Source: Rhodobacteraceae bacterium KLH11 (GTDB lineage Bacteria; Pseudomonadota; Alphaproteobacteria; Rhodobacterales; Rhodobacteraceae). Taken from it: 48,046 nucleotides of DNA. The stretch spans positions 1 through 48,046 of the forward strand of contig DS999532.1 of assembly GCA_000158135.1 (NCBI GenBank), given 5' to 3'. The position numbers and the translations under genes are program-made. The first letter of the stretch is position 1, and every line of letters begins with the position of its first letter. Under the pieces are notes generated by a model that was given only the letters and a program-made list of their open reading frames with translations, had not been told where the DNA came from and did no database searches. Shown piece after piece: positions 34,605-44,162 of this stretch.

Positions 34605-36395
34605 TCAGACCGGCGCGGTTGCCGCATCCAACCACACTTGCGCCGCTTCGCCCAGCCTTGGTCGGATTTTTTCTGCAACGTCGCGGTGATAGGCGTTCAG
34701 CCAGTCCCGTTCTTCGCGCGTCAGCAACTCAACCACGATCAGCCGCCTGTCAATGGGGGCATAGGTCAGCGTGCGCCAGCTTAGCATGGCGCGCTCTTCG
34801 TCCCCGCCGGGCAACGTCGGGGCCTCTTCTACCACCAAAAGGTTTTCCAGCCGGATGCCAAATGCGCCTTCGCGATAGTATCCGGGCTCGTTCGACAGGA
34901 TCATGCCGGGCTCCAGCGGCACATGGCTGACCCGGGACAAGCGCTGAGGGCCCTCGTGGACGCTGAGATAGGCCCCCACACCATGGCCGACGCCGTGGTT
35001 GAAATCCTGCCCTGCCAGCCACAGCGGCATCCGCGCGACGCATTCGATATCCCGCCCGGCGAGACCGACCGGCCAGCGTAGCATCGACATGGCGATCATG
35101 CCTTTCAGCACGCGGGTGAAACAGGCCTTTTCCTCATCCCCAACCTCACCAATGGCAAGGGTCCGGGTGATATCGGTGGTGCCATCCAGATACTGCCCGC
35201 CGCTGTCCAGCACCAGCAGGTCGCCGTTTTCCAGCTTGCGGTCGGTTTCCTCGGTCACGCGGTAATGCATGATTGCACCGTTTGATCCGGTGCCTGCGAT
35301 GGTATCGAACGAGATATCCTGCAGCGCATTATCACGTCTGCGGCTTTCTTCCAGCTTCGTCACCACCTGCGTTTCGGTCAGGCTGCCGGGGGCTTGTGTA
35401 TCCAGCCAGCACAGCACTTCGATCACCGCGGCGGCATCGCGCAGGTGCGCCTCGGCGCTGCCTGCGATCTCGGCAGCGTTCTTGCAGGCCTTGGGCAACG
35501 CGCAGGGATCACCGCCGTCGACCATCCGGTCGCCCAATATCTCGGCCACAATATGCGGCACCGTACCCGGGTCGACCTGTACCTGTCCGTCGAGCGCCTC
35601 TACAGCAGTCAGGAATTCTTCGGGCTCATGCTGTGTGACCTGCGCACCCAGATGATCCTTCAACCCGGTCAGTTTGGCAGCCGCCATGAACAGATCGACT
35701 GTGCCATCGCTTTGCAGAATGGCAAACCCATGTGCGACGGGGTTATAGGCAATATCCGAGCCCCGAATGTTCAGCAGCCACATAATCGAATCCGGCAGTG
35801 TAATCACCGCCGCCGACCGACCCGCATCACGCAACCCATTGGCGAGGCGCTCGATCTTGTTTTTGGCGCTTTCGCCCGCAAATTCAATCGGGTGCGCCTT
35901 GACCGGGTTCATGGGCGGGGGCGGTTGATCCTGCCATATCCGATCCACCAGATTGCCGCTGCGCACCAGCTCGATACCGCTGCCTTTCAGCTCCTTCTGA
36001 ACACTTGCAATCTGCCCGGCCGCATGCAGCCATGGGTCAAACCCAACCTTGCCACCCTCTGGCAGCTGCTCTCTCAGCCACACGCTCAGACTGACATCCG
36101 GCCATGGCACAGGTGTATAAACATCCGCCACCTGAGCCTTCACCTGCGTGCGATAACGCCCATCAATGAACACCCCGGCAACACCGGTCAGTGCGGCACA
36201 AAACCCGGCCGAACCGGTGAACCCGGTCAACCATGACAGCCGCTCATCCCGCGGCGCCACATATTCCCCCTGATGGGCATCTGCACGCGGAATCAGGAAC
36301 CCGTCCAGCCCCTCACGCACCAGCTCCTGATGCAATGCCGCTAATCGCGGCGGCCCCTGTTCCGGGCGAGAGGTGACTTCGAAAGACTGGAACAT
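34605..36395 (-). CDS. Xaa-Pro aminopeptidase (M24B, aminopeptidase P)
   Basis: The protein has 596 residues from ATG 36395 (MFQSFEVTSRPEQG). It has three parts: two creatinase-N-like domains (FLIPRADAHQGEYVAPRDER; then a second at about residues 170-310) and the pita-bread catalytic domain. Metal ligands are visible: two Asp in LVLDSGGQYLDGTTDITR, His in HGVGHGVGAYLSVHEGP, and two Glu (NEPGYYREGAFGIRLENLLV). The enzyme removes N-terminal residues before proline. Length and layout match the long bacterial form. Confidence 0.93.
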   Translation of the reverse strand: MFQSFEVTSRPEQGPPRLAALHQELVREGLDGFLIPRADAHQGEYVAPRDERLSWLTGFTGSAGFCAALTGVAGVFIDGRYRTQVKAQVADVYTPVPWPDVSLSVWLREQLPEGGKVGFDPWLHAAGQIASVQKELKGSGIELVRSGNLVDRIWQDQPPPPMNPVKAHPIEFAGESAKNKIERLANGLRDAGRSAAVITLPDSIMWLLNIRGSDIAYNPVAHGFAILQSDGTVDLFMAAAKLTGLKDHLGAQVTQHEPEEFLTAVEALDGQVQVDPGTVPHIVAEILGDRMVDGGDPCALPKACKNAAEIAGSAEAHLRDAAAVIEVLCWLDTQAPGSLTETQVVTKLEESRRRDNALQDISFDTIAGTGSNGAIMHYRVTEETDRKLENGDLLVLDSGGQYLDGTTDITRTLAIGEVGDEEKACFTRVLKGMIAMSMLRWPVGLAGRDIECVARMPLWLAGQDFNHGVGHGVGAYLSVHEGPQRLSRVSHVPLEPGMILSNEPGYYREGAFGIRLENLLVVEEAPTLPGGDEERAMLSWRTLTYAPIDRRLIVVELLTREERDWLNAYHRDVAEKIRPRLGEAAQVWLDAATAPV

Positions 36396-36792
36396 GGTGG
36401 CCTCTTGCAGGTGACTAAGTGCGATGAAACCTGAGGGCTGCACCGCGAAATGTCCAGAACCTGTTCAGTGGTCTTCTGGGGGTCACGAAAAACGGGTGTA
36501 GTCACGTTAAATCGCGATCCACATCGAGCTGCAGTTTCTCGAACTTCAAGCAGCTTGATAGGCAGCATTCCAGGCGTCAAATGCCTAGAGGTGATGATAT
36601 CGGACTATTCAGGCGGAGCGAGGGCGCTGAAGCAATTGCGAATTGCCGAGTGGTCCGCCACGAACCTTTGCTACCCTCCTGTAGAGCGCTGACCTTGCAT
36701 CGTCTGTTCCCACTTTCGGAAAGGCAGACGACTGTTTTCAGCTCAATTGTTGAGACCTTTGTGAGACCAACGATCCAAATACCACCAACGTT
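36396..36792. other. Intergenic region with no clear gene
   Basis: About 400 bases between aminopeptidase P and the IclR gene. Short open frames occur on the plus strand but lack family-like sequence and ribosome binding sites. I see no RNA gene, terminator hairpin or repeat here. Confidence 0.6.
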
Positions 36793-37572
36793 CTATGATG
36801 CGAGCAAACCCGATAGTTTTTTTGACCCGGCCTGTAGTAAAGTCTGAAACTGAATCAAACTCTGCAAATCATGGCGCTGTGTCGGCGCGTGCACAGATAA
36901 CGTGGCCACCAACCTTTCGTTTTCGTCCAGAACCGGAACAGCTACGGCTGCCATTCCTGACATGAACTCCTCATCGTCGGTTGAATATCCAATTTGCGCG
37001 ATCTGAACGATCTCGGCGCGCAGGGCTTCGGGATCAGTTATTGTTTTTTCTGTATTTGCGGTTAGCGCCCGTGCGGAAAGAAACCCGTCCAACATGTTTC
37101 GGCGCAGGGTGGAAAGATACATCTTTCCACTTGCGGTACAGTGAAACGGAACTTGCGTTCCGATCGGCAGCTGAATTCTCAAAGGCCACTTCGTTTCGAC
37201 CCGGTCCAGATAGATCATGCCTTCGCGGTCCGGGATCGCAAGGTTGCAGGTTTCACCTATTTCGTCAGCGATACCACGCAGGATTGCCAGACGGGCTGTC
37301 CGCAGATGTTCCGACGAAACCGTGTTCACCGAAAGCTGCCGCAAGCGAGGACCGGGACCGTAGGATCGACCATCCAGGTCACGTTGCAGGAATCCTTCGG
37401 TCTCGGCAGTTTGAAGCAGACGATGGATTGTTGGCTTCGCCAGACCCAAAGACTCGATCAGGTCTGACGGTTTGACCGCAACGCCACGCCTTGCGACATC
37501 CTCCAAAATAAGCAGCAAACGGAGATTTGTCGGGATTTGGGTTTCCTTACCTGATGTATCCGCATTGGCCAT
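36793..37572 (-). CDS. IclR-family transcriptional regulator
   Basis: The protein has 259 residues. The N-terminal winged helix-turn-helix is at residues about 15-75 (LRLLLILEDVARRGVAVKPS, LAKPTIHRLLQTAETEGFLQR). The C-terminal IclR effector domain has PFHCTASGKMYLSTL and IGYSTDDEEFMSGMAAVAVPVLDEN. It follows the TRAP transporter genes on the same strand, 11 bases after dctM, and probably controls them and the divergent GMC gene in response to the substrate. The binding site is proposed in the divergent promoter. Confidence 0.92.
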   Translation of the reverse strand: MANADTSGKETQIPTNLRLLLILEDVARRGVAVKPSDLIESLGLAKPTIHRLLQTAETEGFLQRDLDGRSYGPGPRLRQLSVNTVSSEHLRTARLAILRGIADEIGETCNLAIPDREGMIYLDRVETKWPLRIQLPIGTQVPFHCTASGKMYLSTLRRNMLDGFLSARALTANTEKTITDPEALRAEIVQIAQIGYSTDDEEFMSGMAAVAVPVLDENERLVATLSVHAPTQRHDLQSLIQFQTLLQAGSKKLSGLLAS

Positions 37573-37583
37573 TCCACTACATT

Positions 37584-38942
37584 CTAGTTGTTTGGCAGCA
37601 GGATCAAGGCCAGATCCGGCACCAGAGAGACCAAAATCCAGACGGACAGCAGTGCAGCAAGGTAAGGCACCGTATAGCGCAGCAGTCTGAAATATGGCAC
37701 ACCAGTCACCCCCGATGCGACATACAGGTTCAGGCCGTAAGGCGGCGTAATGAACCCAATTGATGCACCCACAAGGAAGATCACCGAAAAATGGATGGGG
37801 TCGACGCCGACAGAGGCCGCTATCGGAGCCAGAATCGGTGCCAGGATGATCGTAACCGGAAGGCTCTCCAGCACCATGCCTGAAAAGAAGACAATGACCA
37901 TCGATGTGAACAACACGGCATAATAGCCACCCATCGACGTCACGAAATCACCGATTGTCTGCTGCGCGCCCAGCAGCGACAGGATCTGCTGCATGACCAC
38001 CGAAATGGCGATCAGCGGCGCAAGAATACCGGTGATCTGAGCTGAGCGGATCACGATCGAGGGAATCTCGGGGATCGTAAAGCCTTCGACCACGAACATC
38101 TCGGCAAAGCTCTTCTCGGTTGGTGGGATGTCATTGCGAGCTCCCATGATCCGGTTGATCGGATAGCTGACCAAGCCCGCGATGACGCAGAAACCGACGG
38201 TGACCCCGGCCGCCTCTGTCGGAGAGAACTTGCCTGTATAGATGCCCCACAGGACCAGGCCGATCGCGAAGAACCCGAGCCACGCGCCAAATGCGGTTTT
38301 GAGGACCCGGTTCAGCTGCAACGGGATCAGGTGCCCCCAGCCATTGATCCGGCAGATGATCCAGCATGCGAACTGCATACCAAAAACCATCAGCGCGCCG
38401 GGTAGAATGCCCGCCACGAAAAGCTCTGAAATCGGCAGGTTCATCAAGAAACCGTATACGATAAAGATAATCGACGGAGGGATGATGATCCCGACGGTAC
38501 CGCCTGCTGCCGCGGTCGCGGCGCTAAAGCGTTCGTCGTAGCCGCCCTTCACCATCTCTGGATGCAACATTGATCCGATGGTGGCAGTGGTCGCAGAGTT
38601 CGAACCCGATATCGCTGCAAACAACCCACATGCCCCCAGCGACGCCATGGCCAACCCGCCTCGTATCCAGCCCAAACATGAGTAGGCAAAGTCGCTGAGC
38701 CTTCGGGCGATGCCGGATTTGTTGATCAGGTCACCGGTCAGGATGAAAAGCGGCATTGCCAGCAAGGCGAAACCTTTGTTGAAGACGTTCAGCAACTCTG
38801 CGCCCATGTTGTCGAGCGTCAGTCCAAGGACGAACGAGCAGCCAATCACCCAATAACCGATGACCAGTAAGACCGGCACACCCAGCATGAACAGGAACGT
38901 CACGCCCAGCGATATCAATGTAACCCAAGTTCCGTCAGTCAT
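37584..38942 (-). CDS. TRAP transporter large permease (DctM)
   Basis: The protein has 452 residues from ATG 38942 (MTDGTWVTLISLGVTF), whose first base overlaps the dctQ stop (TAATG). About 12 hydrophobic segments are visible, with DctM-type motifs GIARRLSDFAYSCLGWIRGGLAMASLGACGLF-like sequence at residues 80-115 and GIIIPPSIIFIVYGFLMN. It moves substrate by sodium symport with the DctP binding protein. Confidence 0.92.
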   Translation of the reverse strand: MTDGTWVTLISLGVTFLFMLGVPVLLVIGYWVIGCSFVLGLTLDNMGAELLNVFNKGFALLAMPLFILTGDLINKSGIARRLSDFAYSCLGWIRGGLAMASLGACGLFAAISGSNSATTATIGSMLHPEMVKGGYDERFSAATAAAGGTVGIIIPPSIIFIVYGFLMNLPISELFVAGILPGALMVFGMQFACWIICRINGWGHLIPLQLNRVLKTAFGAWLGFFAIGLVLWGIYTGKFSPTEAAGVTVGFCVIAGLVSYPINRIMGARNDIPPTEKSFAEMFVVEGFTIPEIPSIVIRSAQITGILAPLIAISVVMQQILSLLGAQQTIGDFVTSMGGYYAVLFTSMVIVFFSGMVLESLPVTIILAPILAPIAASVGVDPIHFSVIFLVGASIGFITPPYGLNLYVASGVTGVPYFRLLRYTVPYLAALLSVWILVSLVPDLALILLPNN

Positions 38943-39607
38943 TAGTCTGCTCCAATTACGGCCTGCTTGATCAGCGGCTCTCCGGTTTTCCAGTTTTTTA
39001 AATCGTCGGCCAGGTTCTGGAATACGCGGCCAACCATCAGGAAGAATGACAGCGGAGCTGCCAGAAGGAACCACCACTGCATGACGTTGTCGGTCCCCAA
39101 AACGATCTGAAAGTTTGATGCAGACAGCGCGACCAATCGCGTCGTTGTGACAATCACGATGACTGCAAAAATGAACCACAGAATGGCATCAAGGATCAGA
39201 CATGCCAATTGACCGCCCCGCGGCATTGCGCTGCGAAACTCGCTAAAGCTGAGATGCGTGCGCAGGCGGACGTTATAGGACGCGCCAAACCAGGCCATAA
39301 CCATGAACAGAAGCGGAGGAATGGTGGTGGACCAAGGTTCCTGATCGTTGAAGACGAACCGGTCGATCACACCCCAGAAGATGATCAGGGCAATAGCAAG
39401 GTAAGAATAGACCATCACCGAACGCTCAAGATGGCGCTCGACAAAGGGCACCTTGCGATAGATCAGCATCACCAGAAGACCGCCCAGAGCGGCAACAAAG
39501 GTGCCGACAACCCAGGCGGCATCAGATTCCAATGCAATCTGAATTTCGAATGAATCGCGGGTGAGCAAGGCGCTGACAATCGCACCGATATCTGCCCATA
39601 AAGACAT
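38942..39607 (-). CDS. TRAP transporter small permease (DctQ)
   Basis: The protein has 221 residues with four hydrophobic segments (for example WVVGTFVAALGGLLVMLIY, VYSYLAIALIIFWGVIDRFV, LDAILWFIFAVIVIVTT, WFLLAAPLSFFLMVGRVF). The size is larger than a minimal DctQ. It partners the DctM protein encoded next. Confidence 0.9.
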   Translation of the reverse strand: MSLWADIGAIVSALLTRDSFEIQIALESDAAWVVGTFVAALGGLLVMLIYRKVPFVERHLERSVMVYSYLAIALIIFWGVIDRFVFNDQEPWSTTIPPLLFMVMAWFGASYNVRLRTHLSFSEFRSAMPRGGQLACLILDAILWFIFAVIVIVTTTRLVALSASNFQIVLGTDNVMQWWFLLAAPLSFFLMVGRVFQNLADDLKNWKTGEPLIKQAVIGAD

Positions 39608-39637
39608 GAACCCCGTCCTCCCAGTCGGTGTTTGGTG

Positions 39638-39662
39638 GAGCCGGCCCGATCGGGGCCGGCTC
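39638..39662 (-). other. Intercistronic hairpin between dctP and dctQ
   Basis: GAGCCGGCCC - GATCG - GGGCCGGCTC gives a 10-base perfect stem with a 5-base loop in the 66-base gap after dctP. Such hairpins often protect the dctP message so that binding protein is made in excess. There is no T run, so it is not an obvious terminator. Confidence 0.65.
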
Positions 39663-39673
39663 GGTCAGGTTTA

Positions 39674-40912
39674 TCAGGCTTGGCCCATCCACCAACGGCG
39701 CGGCTCGACATTTTCCGGCAAGGTGTCTGCGGGGATCTCGCGCGCGATGTCGTAGATCTCCTGATAGGTGTCGATGCCACCGGCCCACTTGTTAAGCCGC
39801 TCGCGCCACTGTGCCCACGGTTCGGGGTTGTAATTCGGGGCGCACATTTCCTCGGCAAGTTTGATTTGGTCGTCTGGCAGGAAGGCCGGGCGAACGCCGT
39901 TTTCAGCGAAGATCGTGTTCGGAAGCTGGGGTTCCGAGAACCCGACCGTGTTCAACAGCGCCGCTTCATTTGCACCTTGGATCAGGGCCTGCGTGAAATA
40001 CGAAGACTCCATTACCGCGTCCTGCAACTCGCCACCAAGGCTGTCGAATACTTTGGCCGACATCGATGTGTGTTCGGTGCCGCAGAAGAACTTGAGGTTA
40101 ACAGACTGCGAAACCACAGGCGACATGTTGGCATAGGCAACGGCCGACGCCCATGTTTCAGCCCCATCGATCAGACCTGTTTTGAGCGCGTCCAGTGTTT
40201 CCTCCCACGCCACGGGAACCGGGTTCAGGTTCAGAAGCTGCATGGCGATCCGCCCCAGCTGTGTCCCCGTCACGCGGTTCTTTGTTCCAAACAGCTCCTC
40301 CAGTTTGGTGACGGTTGGCTTGTCCGCAAAGGTCGAGCCCATTTGCAACCCGCGCAGTTCGCAGTGGGTAAAGAGGAATTTCAGCCCGTGACGCTTTTCA
40401 AGGGGGTCTCGCAAAATGCGCTGGCTTTCGGGACTGTAGAAGAAGTGATATTGGGCCGCCCGGCTGGGGAACATGTAAGCATAGTCGAGCACGTTCAGAT
40501 ATGGCGCGCCGCCAGCCGAGTTTTGGGTCGACGCCGCATAGATGTCGACAATTCCCTGCTGAGTCTTCTCGACACAGCTTAGCTGTCCGCAGATTTGGTT
40601 ATCGCCGATGAACTCGATCCGAATCTCACCGTCCGTGCGCTCTTCCAGATCGCGGGCGAATTCGATGGCTCCGGCGCGTTCGATCAAAAGGTTACGCGTG
40701 TTGAAACCCGATGCGCCAAATTTCAGCGTGTGCTTGGGCTCTTTCGAGAACCGTTTTTCGTAATTGGATTCAGCGGCTTGTGCCAGGTTGGCCAGACTCA
40801 TGGCCCCGCCAAAGCCACCTGCTGCCAACAGCGTCGAACTCATGCCATAGCGCCCGGCCACACGGAAAAAATCCCGCCGTGAAATACCGCTTAGTTTCTT
40901 GCCGATCTCCAT
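39674..40912 (-). CDS. TRAP transporter substrate-binding protein (DctP), Tat-exported
   Basis: The protein has 412 residues. It begins with a twin-arginine signal (SRRDFFRVAG, residues 11-20), a hydrophobic stretch, and a likely cleavage after AQA near residue 46. The mature part has the DctP pattern TLKFGASGFNTRNLL, GEIRIEFIGDNQI, and DAYFTQALIQGANEAAL-like late helices. It is the first gene of the dctPQM-iclR run. The Tat signal is less common than a Sec signal for this family. The substrate is unknown; the divergent GMC dehydrogenase suggests an alcohol or related compound. Confidence 0.9.
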   Translation of the reverse strand: MEIGKKLSGISRRDFFRVAGRYGMSSTLLAAGGFGGAMSLANLAQAAESNYEKRFSKEPKHTLKFGASGFNTRNLLIERAGAIEFARDLEERTDGEIRIEFIGDNQICGQLSCVEKTQQGIVDIYAASTQNSAGGAPYLNVLDYAYMFPSRAAQYHFFYSPESQRILRDPLEKRHGLKFLFTHCELRGLQMGSTFADKPTVTKLEELFGTKNRVTGTQLGRIAMQLLNLNPVPVAWEETLDALKTGLIDGAETWASAVAYANMSPVVSQSVNLKFFCGTEHTSMSAKVFDSLGGELQDAVMESSYFTQALIQGANEAALLNTVGFSEPQLPNTIFAENGVRPAFLPDDQIKLAEEMCAPNYNPEPWAQWRERLNKWAGGIDTYQEIYDIAREIPADTLPENVEPRRWWMGQA

Positions 40913-40944
40913 TGCTTACCTCCCTGATCGCAATTATTGAGACG

Positions 40945-40957
40945 TTTTGTATCAAAA
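40945..40957. promoter_or_regulatory. Candidate IclR operator in the dctP/GMC divergent promoter
   Basis: TTTTG-TAT-CAAAA is a perfect inverted repeat in the 109-base gap between the divergently transcribed dctP and GMC genes. A TATAGT box follows at 40966-40971 on the plus strand, so a bound repressor would overlap the promoter. The IclR gene in the same cluster is the natural candidate regulator. Confidence 0.45.
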
Positions 40958-41021
40958 AATGCTAGTATAGTTCCGGCAATTTGCATAGGGTTTTTTTCAG
41001 TGACCTTGGGAGGAGACCGTC

Positions 41022-42620
41022 ATGGAGGTGGATTATGCAGTCGTCGGAGCGGGTTCTTCAGGCTGTGTCATTGCCAATCGGCTGAGTGCTGATCCCAACA
41101 CAACCGTTGCATTGCTGGAAGCCGGCGGACCCGACACCAACCCGTGGATTCACATCCCGGTTGGATACTTCAAAACCATGCACAACCCTGCCGTGGATTG
41201 GTGCTATCGCACCGAACCAGACCCGGGTTTGAACGGGCGCTCGATTGACTGGCCGCGCGGGAAAGTGTTGGGTGGTTCCTCTTCGTTGAATGGGCTTCTC
41301 TATGTTCGCGGCCAGAAAGAGGATTACGACCGCTGGCGTCAGATGGGCAATGTCGGATGGGGTTGGGACGATGTCTTGCCTCTTTTTAAACGTAGCGAAG
41401 ATCAGGAGCGTGGAGAGGACGAATTTCATGGTACCGGCGGCCCTTTGTCGGTTTCGAACATGCGCATTCAAAGACCAATCTGCGACGCTTGGGTTTCCGC
41501 CGCGCAAGCCGCGGGTTATCCGTTCAACCCCGACTACAACGGTGCCGACCAGGAAGGCGTTGGCTACTTTCAGTTAACCACGCGAAATGGTCGCCGCTGC
41601 AGCGCTGCGGTTGCTTACCTCAAGCCCATTAAGAACAGGCCAAATCTTAGGATCATCACACATGCCTTGGTGGCACGCGTAGCGTTGGACGGAAAGAAAG
41701 CAACGGGGCTGCTTTATCGAGATCGGTCAGGCGACCTGAAATCAATCAAAGTACGGCGTGAAATTGTCTTGTCTGGCGGTGCCATCAACTCACCCCAGAT
41801 ATTGATGTTGTCGGGCATTGGCGACCCCGATCATCTGAAGGCCAACGGTATCGAACCGGTCCATTCGCTACCCGGCGTCGGAAAAGGGCTGCAGGATCAC
41901 CTGCAGGCGCGCCTTGTCTTCAAGTGTAATGAGCCCACGTTGAATGATGAAGTGCGAAGCTTGTTCAATCAGGCCCGCATCGCGCTGAAATACGCGCTAT
42001 TTCGTGCTGGTCCCATGACGATGGCGGCCAGTCTGGCCACCGGGTTCCTTAAAACCCGGCCCGAGGTGCAATCACCTGACATACAGTTCCACGTCCAGCC
42101 CTGGTCAGCCGACAGCCCCGGAGAAGGCGTGCACCCGTTTTCAGCATTCACAATGTCCGTCTGCCAACTCAGGCCGGAAAGCCGGGGTGAGTTGCGTTTG
42201 GCCGGTCCGGATCCAACCAGTTACGTCAAGATCATCCCGAACTATCTTTCGACCGAAACGGATTGCAGAACCATCGTCAACGGCGTGAACATCGCACGTG
42301 ACATCGCCCGGCATAACCCATTGGCTTCTAAGATTTCAGAAGAGTTTCGGCCATCATCCGATCTTTCCAGCGACGACTATAAAGGCACTTTGGATTGGGC
42401 GCGGTCGAATTCTGTTTCTATCTATCACCCCACGGGAACATGTGCGATGGGCACTTCCGAAAATGCCGTAGTGGACCCAAGCTTGCAAGTCAGGGGGATC
42501 ACTAATCTTCGCGTAGCTGACTGCTCGATTATGCCCGAGATCGTCAGCGGCAACACCAACGCTCCAGCAATTATGATCGGTGAAAAAGCCAGCGAATTGA
42601 TTACTTTAAAGAATTGGTGA
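41022..42620 (+). CDS. GMC-family FAD oxidoreductase (choline dehydrogenase-like)
   Basis: The protein has 532 residues. The FAD-binding start is DYAVVGAGSSGCVIANRLSA (residues 4-23), followed by the GMC signature GKVLGGSSSLNGLLYVRGQ, a second signature LSGGAINSPQILMLSGIG, and the active-site region SIYHPTGTCAMGTS with His, then GNTNAPAIMIGEKAS. It oxidises an alcohol to an aldehyde or ketone; the real substrate is unknown. The ATG follows GGGAGGAG by about 9 bases. It is divergent from the TRAP transporter genes, so it likely uses the imported compound. Confidence 0.93.
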   Translation: MEVDYAVVGAGSSGCVIANRLSADPNTTVALLEAGGPDTNPWIHIPVGYFKTMHNPAVDWCYRTEPDPGLNGRSIDWPRGKVLGGSSSLNGLLYVRGQKEDYDRWRQMGNVGWGWDDVLPLFKRSEDQERGEDEFHGTGGPLSVSNMRIQRPICDAWVSAAQAAGYPFNPDYNGADQEGVGYFQLTTRNGRRCSAAVAYLKPIKNRPNLRIITHALVARVALDGKKATGLLYRDRSGDLKSIKVRREIVLSGGAINSPQILMLSGIGDPDHLKANGIEPVHSLPGVGKGLQDHLQARLVFKCNEPTLNDEVRSLFNQARIALKYALFRAGPMTMAASLATGFLKTRPEVQSPDIQFHVQPWSADSPGEGVHPFSAFTMSVCQLRPESRGELRLAGPDPTSYVKIIPNYLSTETDCRTIVNGVNIARDIARHNPLASKISEEFRPSSDLSSDDYKGTLDWARSNSVSIYHPTGTCAMGTSENAVVDPSLQVRGITNLRVADCSIMPEIVSGNTNAPAIMIGEKASELITLKNW

Positions 42621-42968
42621 GTGAGGTTGCGTTTTGTGCAAATCTGTTGCTTGAGTGTTCGGATTGAGTTTGAAAACTTAGTCGAGTAACGCCACAGAGA
42701 ATGGCTAGAACAAGCCGCTATTCTTCATTCTATTTGGCGCTTTCCCCATGTTTCGATGACAGCACACCAGTCCTTTTCGTTACGGCACCGCCCCTTTTAC
42801 ACGACATCTGTGCTAGGTCATGTCGATAAATGGCGAGCCGGTCTTGCCAAGGCGGATCACACGAAGGGCGTGCTGTTGACCCTTGGGGTTTCATCCCGCA
42901 TCCTGACATGGGGCGGGTTTTTCGCACCTGTTCGGTTGGCTTATCAGATATTTGGCAAGGTCATTGGA
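42621..42968. other. Intergenic region upstream of the YcaO gene
   Basis: About 350 bases. The YcaO frame is open back to 42756, but the 71 codons before the ATG at 42969 show no family-like sequence. I see no tRNA or strong hairpin. The YcaO promoter should lie here, but no box was convincing. Confidence 0.5.
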
Positions 42969-44162
42969 ATGTCCGGGAATTCGCAGAAAGGTTATGTGCT
43001 GGATACGCACCGATTGCGCGACCCCGAACAGACCCTTGCTATCGTCAAACCGTATCTCAAACAGATGGGTATTACCCGTATCGCCAACCTGACCGGGCTT
43101 GATCGGGTTGGGCTGCCTACGGTGATGGTGACACGGCCCAATTCACGCTCGGTTGCGGTATCGCTGGGCAAGGGGTTGTCGTTGAGTGCGGCAAAGGCCT
43201 CGGGTGTGATGGAGGCGATTGAATCGTGGCATGCCGAACGGATCGAACTGCCTCTGCGTCTGGCCAACCATGTGGATCTGGCAGGGGATCACGTGGTCGA
43301 TGTGAGTCGTCTGCCTCGTGTGACGGGTGGGCAGTTTGACCCGCATTGCGCGATATTGTGGGTGCAGGGCCGCGATCTGCCCTCGGATCAGCCTTGCTGG
43401 GTGCCGTATGAGATGGTGGATACCGACTACACCACATCGCCGGCCGCGGGGCAGCGGGCGTTTCCCAGAACCACGAACGGGTTAGCCTCGGGCAATGATG
43501 TGACCGAAGCAAGTTGTCACGCGATCTGCGAGCTGATCGAACGGGATGCGACCACGCTGTGGCATCACCGGTCGGATACGCCGCGTGTTGATCCATTAAC
43601 GGTGGATGATCCCCGATGTCGTCAGGCGATAGAACAGATCATGGCTGCGGGGCTGGATCTGGGGATCTGGAACACCACCTCGGATGTGGGCATTGCCAGC
43701 TTTCGCTGCGCGATATGCGAAGCGGGTGGTGCGACGGGGCATATCGGTATCGGCGACGGCTGCCACCCGGATCGTGCCATCGCCCTGCTGCGGGCTCTGA
43801 CCGAGGCGGCGCAGACTCGGTTGACCTATATCTCGGGCGCGCGGGATGATCTGGACCCCGAAGAGTTCTCGGACACTGCGCGCAGGCAGCGCAGCGTGTA
43901 TATTCGCCAGTTGATCGAGGGGTCAGCCACGACTCAGAGTTTTGCGGACTGCCCGAGCTATGTCACCGGAACGTTCAGCGACGATCTGACCCTGTTGCAG
44001 ACCCGGCTGGCGGCAGCGGGCATGGATCAGGTGGTTACGGTTGATCTATCACGGCCCGAGATCGACATTGCGGTGGTGCGCGCGGTCATCCCGGGACTGG
44101 AAGCGCCCCATGATGACCCCGATTTCATCGCCGGGCCCCGGGCGCGGGCGCTGCTGTCATGA
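42969..44162 (+). CDS. YcaO-domain protein (ATP-dependent amide-backbone modifying enzyme)
   Basis: The protein has 397 residues from the ATG at 42969, chosen because it follows AAGG by about 9 bases and begins a family-like sequence (KGYVLDTHRLRDPEQTL). YcaO ATP/metal-binding elements are visible: LSAAKASGVMEAIESWHAER and, downstream, ASCHAICELIERDATTLWHH. A substrate-binding region with IGIGDGCHPDRAIALLRALT, then EAAQTRLTYISGARDD, follows. YcaO enzymes activate peptide-backbone amides with ATP to form azolines, thioamides or amidines. The stop overlaps the TfuA start (ATGA), a pairing linked to thioamide formation. No flavin dehydrogenase is adjacent, which argues against azole formation. 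Confidence 0.92.
   Translation: MSGNSQKGYVLDTHRLRDPEQTLAIVKPYLKQMGITRIANLTGLDRVGLPTVMVTRPNSRSVAVSLGKGLSLSAAKASGVMEAIESWHAERIELPLRLANHVDLAGDHVVDVSRLPRVTGGQFDPHCAILWVQGRDLPSDQPCWVPYEMVDTDYTTSPAAGQRAFPRTTNGLASGNDVTEASCHAICELIERDATTLWHHRSDTPRVDPLTVDDPRCRQAIEQIMAAGLDLGIWNTTSDVGIASFRCAICEAGGATGHIGIGDGCHPDRAIALLRALTEAAQTRLTYISGARDDLDPEEFSDTARRQRSVYIRQLIEGSATTQSFADCPSYVTGTFSDDLTLLQTRLAAAGMDQVVTVDLSRPEIDIAVVRAVIPGLEAPHDDPDFIAGPRARALLS

Noticed and set aside
33845..36236. Several long antisense frames over the DUF2235 and aminopeptidase genes
   Set aside because: They are GC-driven shadows without motifs or start signals.
42756..42968. N-terminal extension of the YcaO frame
   Set aside because: The extra residues lack YcaO features, and the ATG at 42969 has a suitable ribosome binding site.
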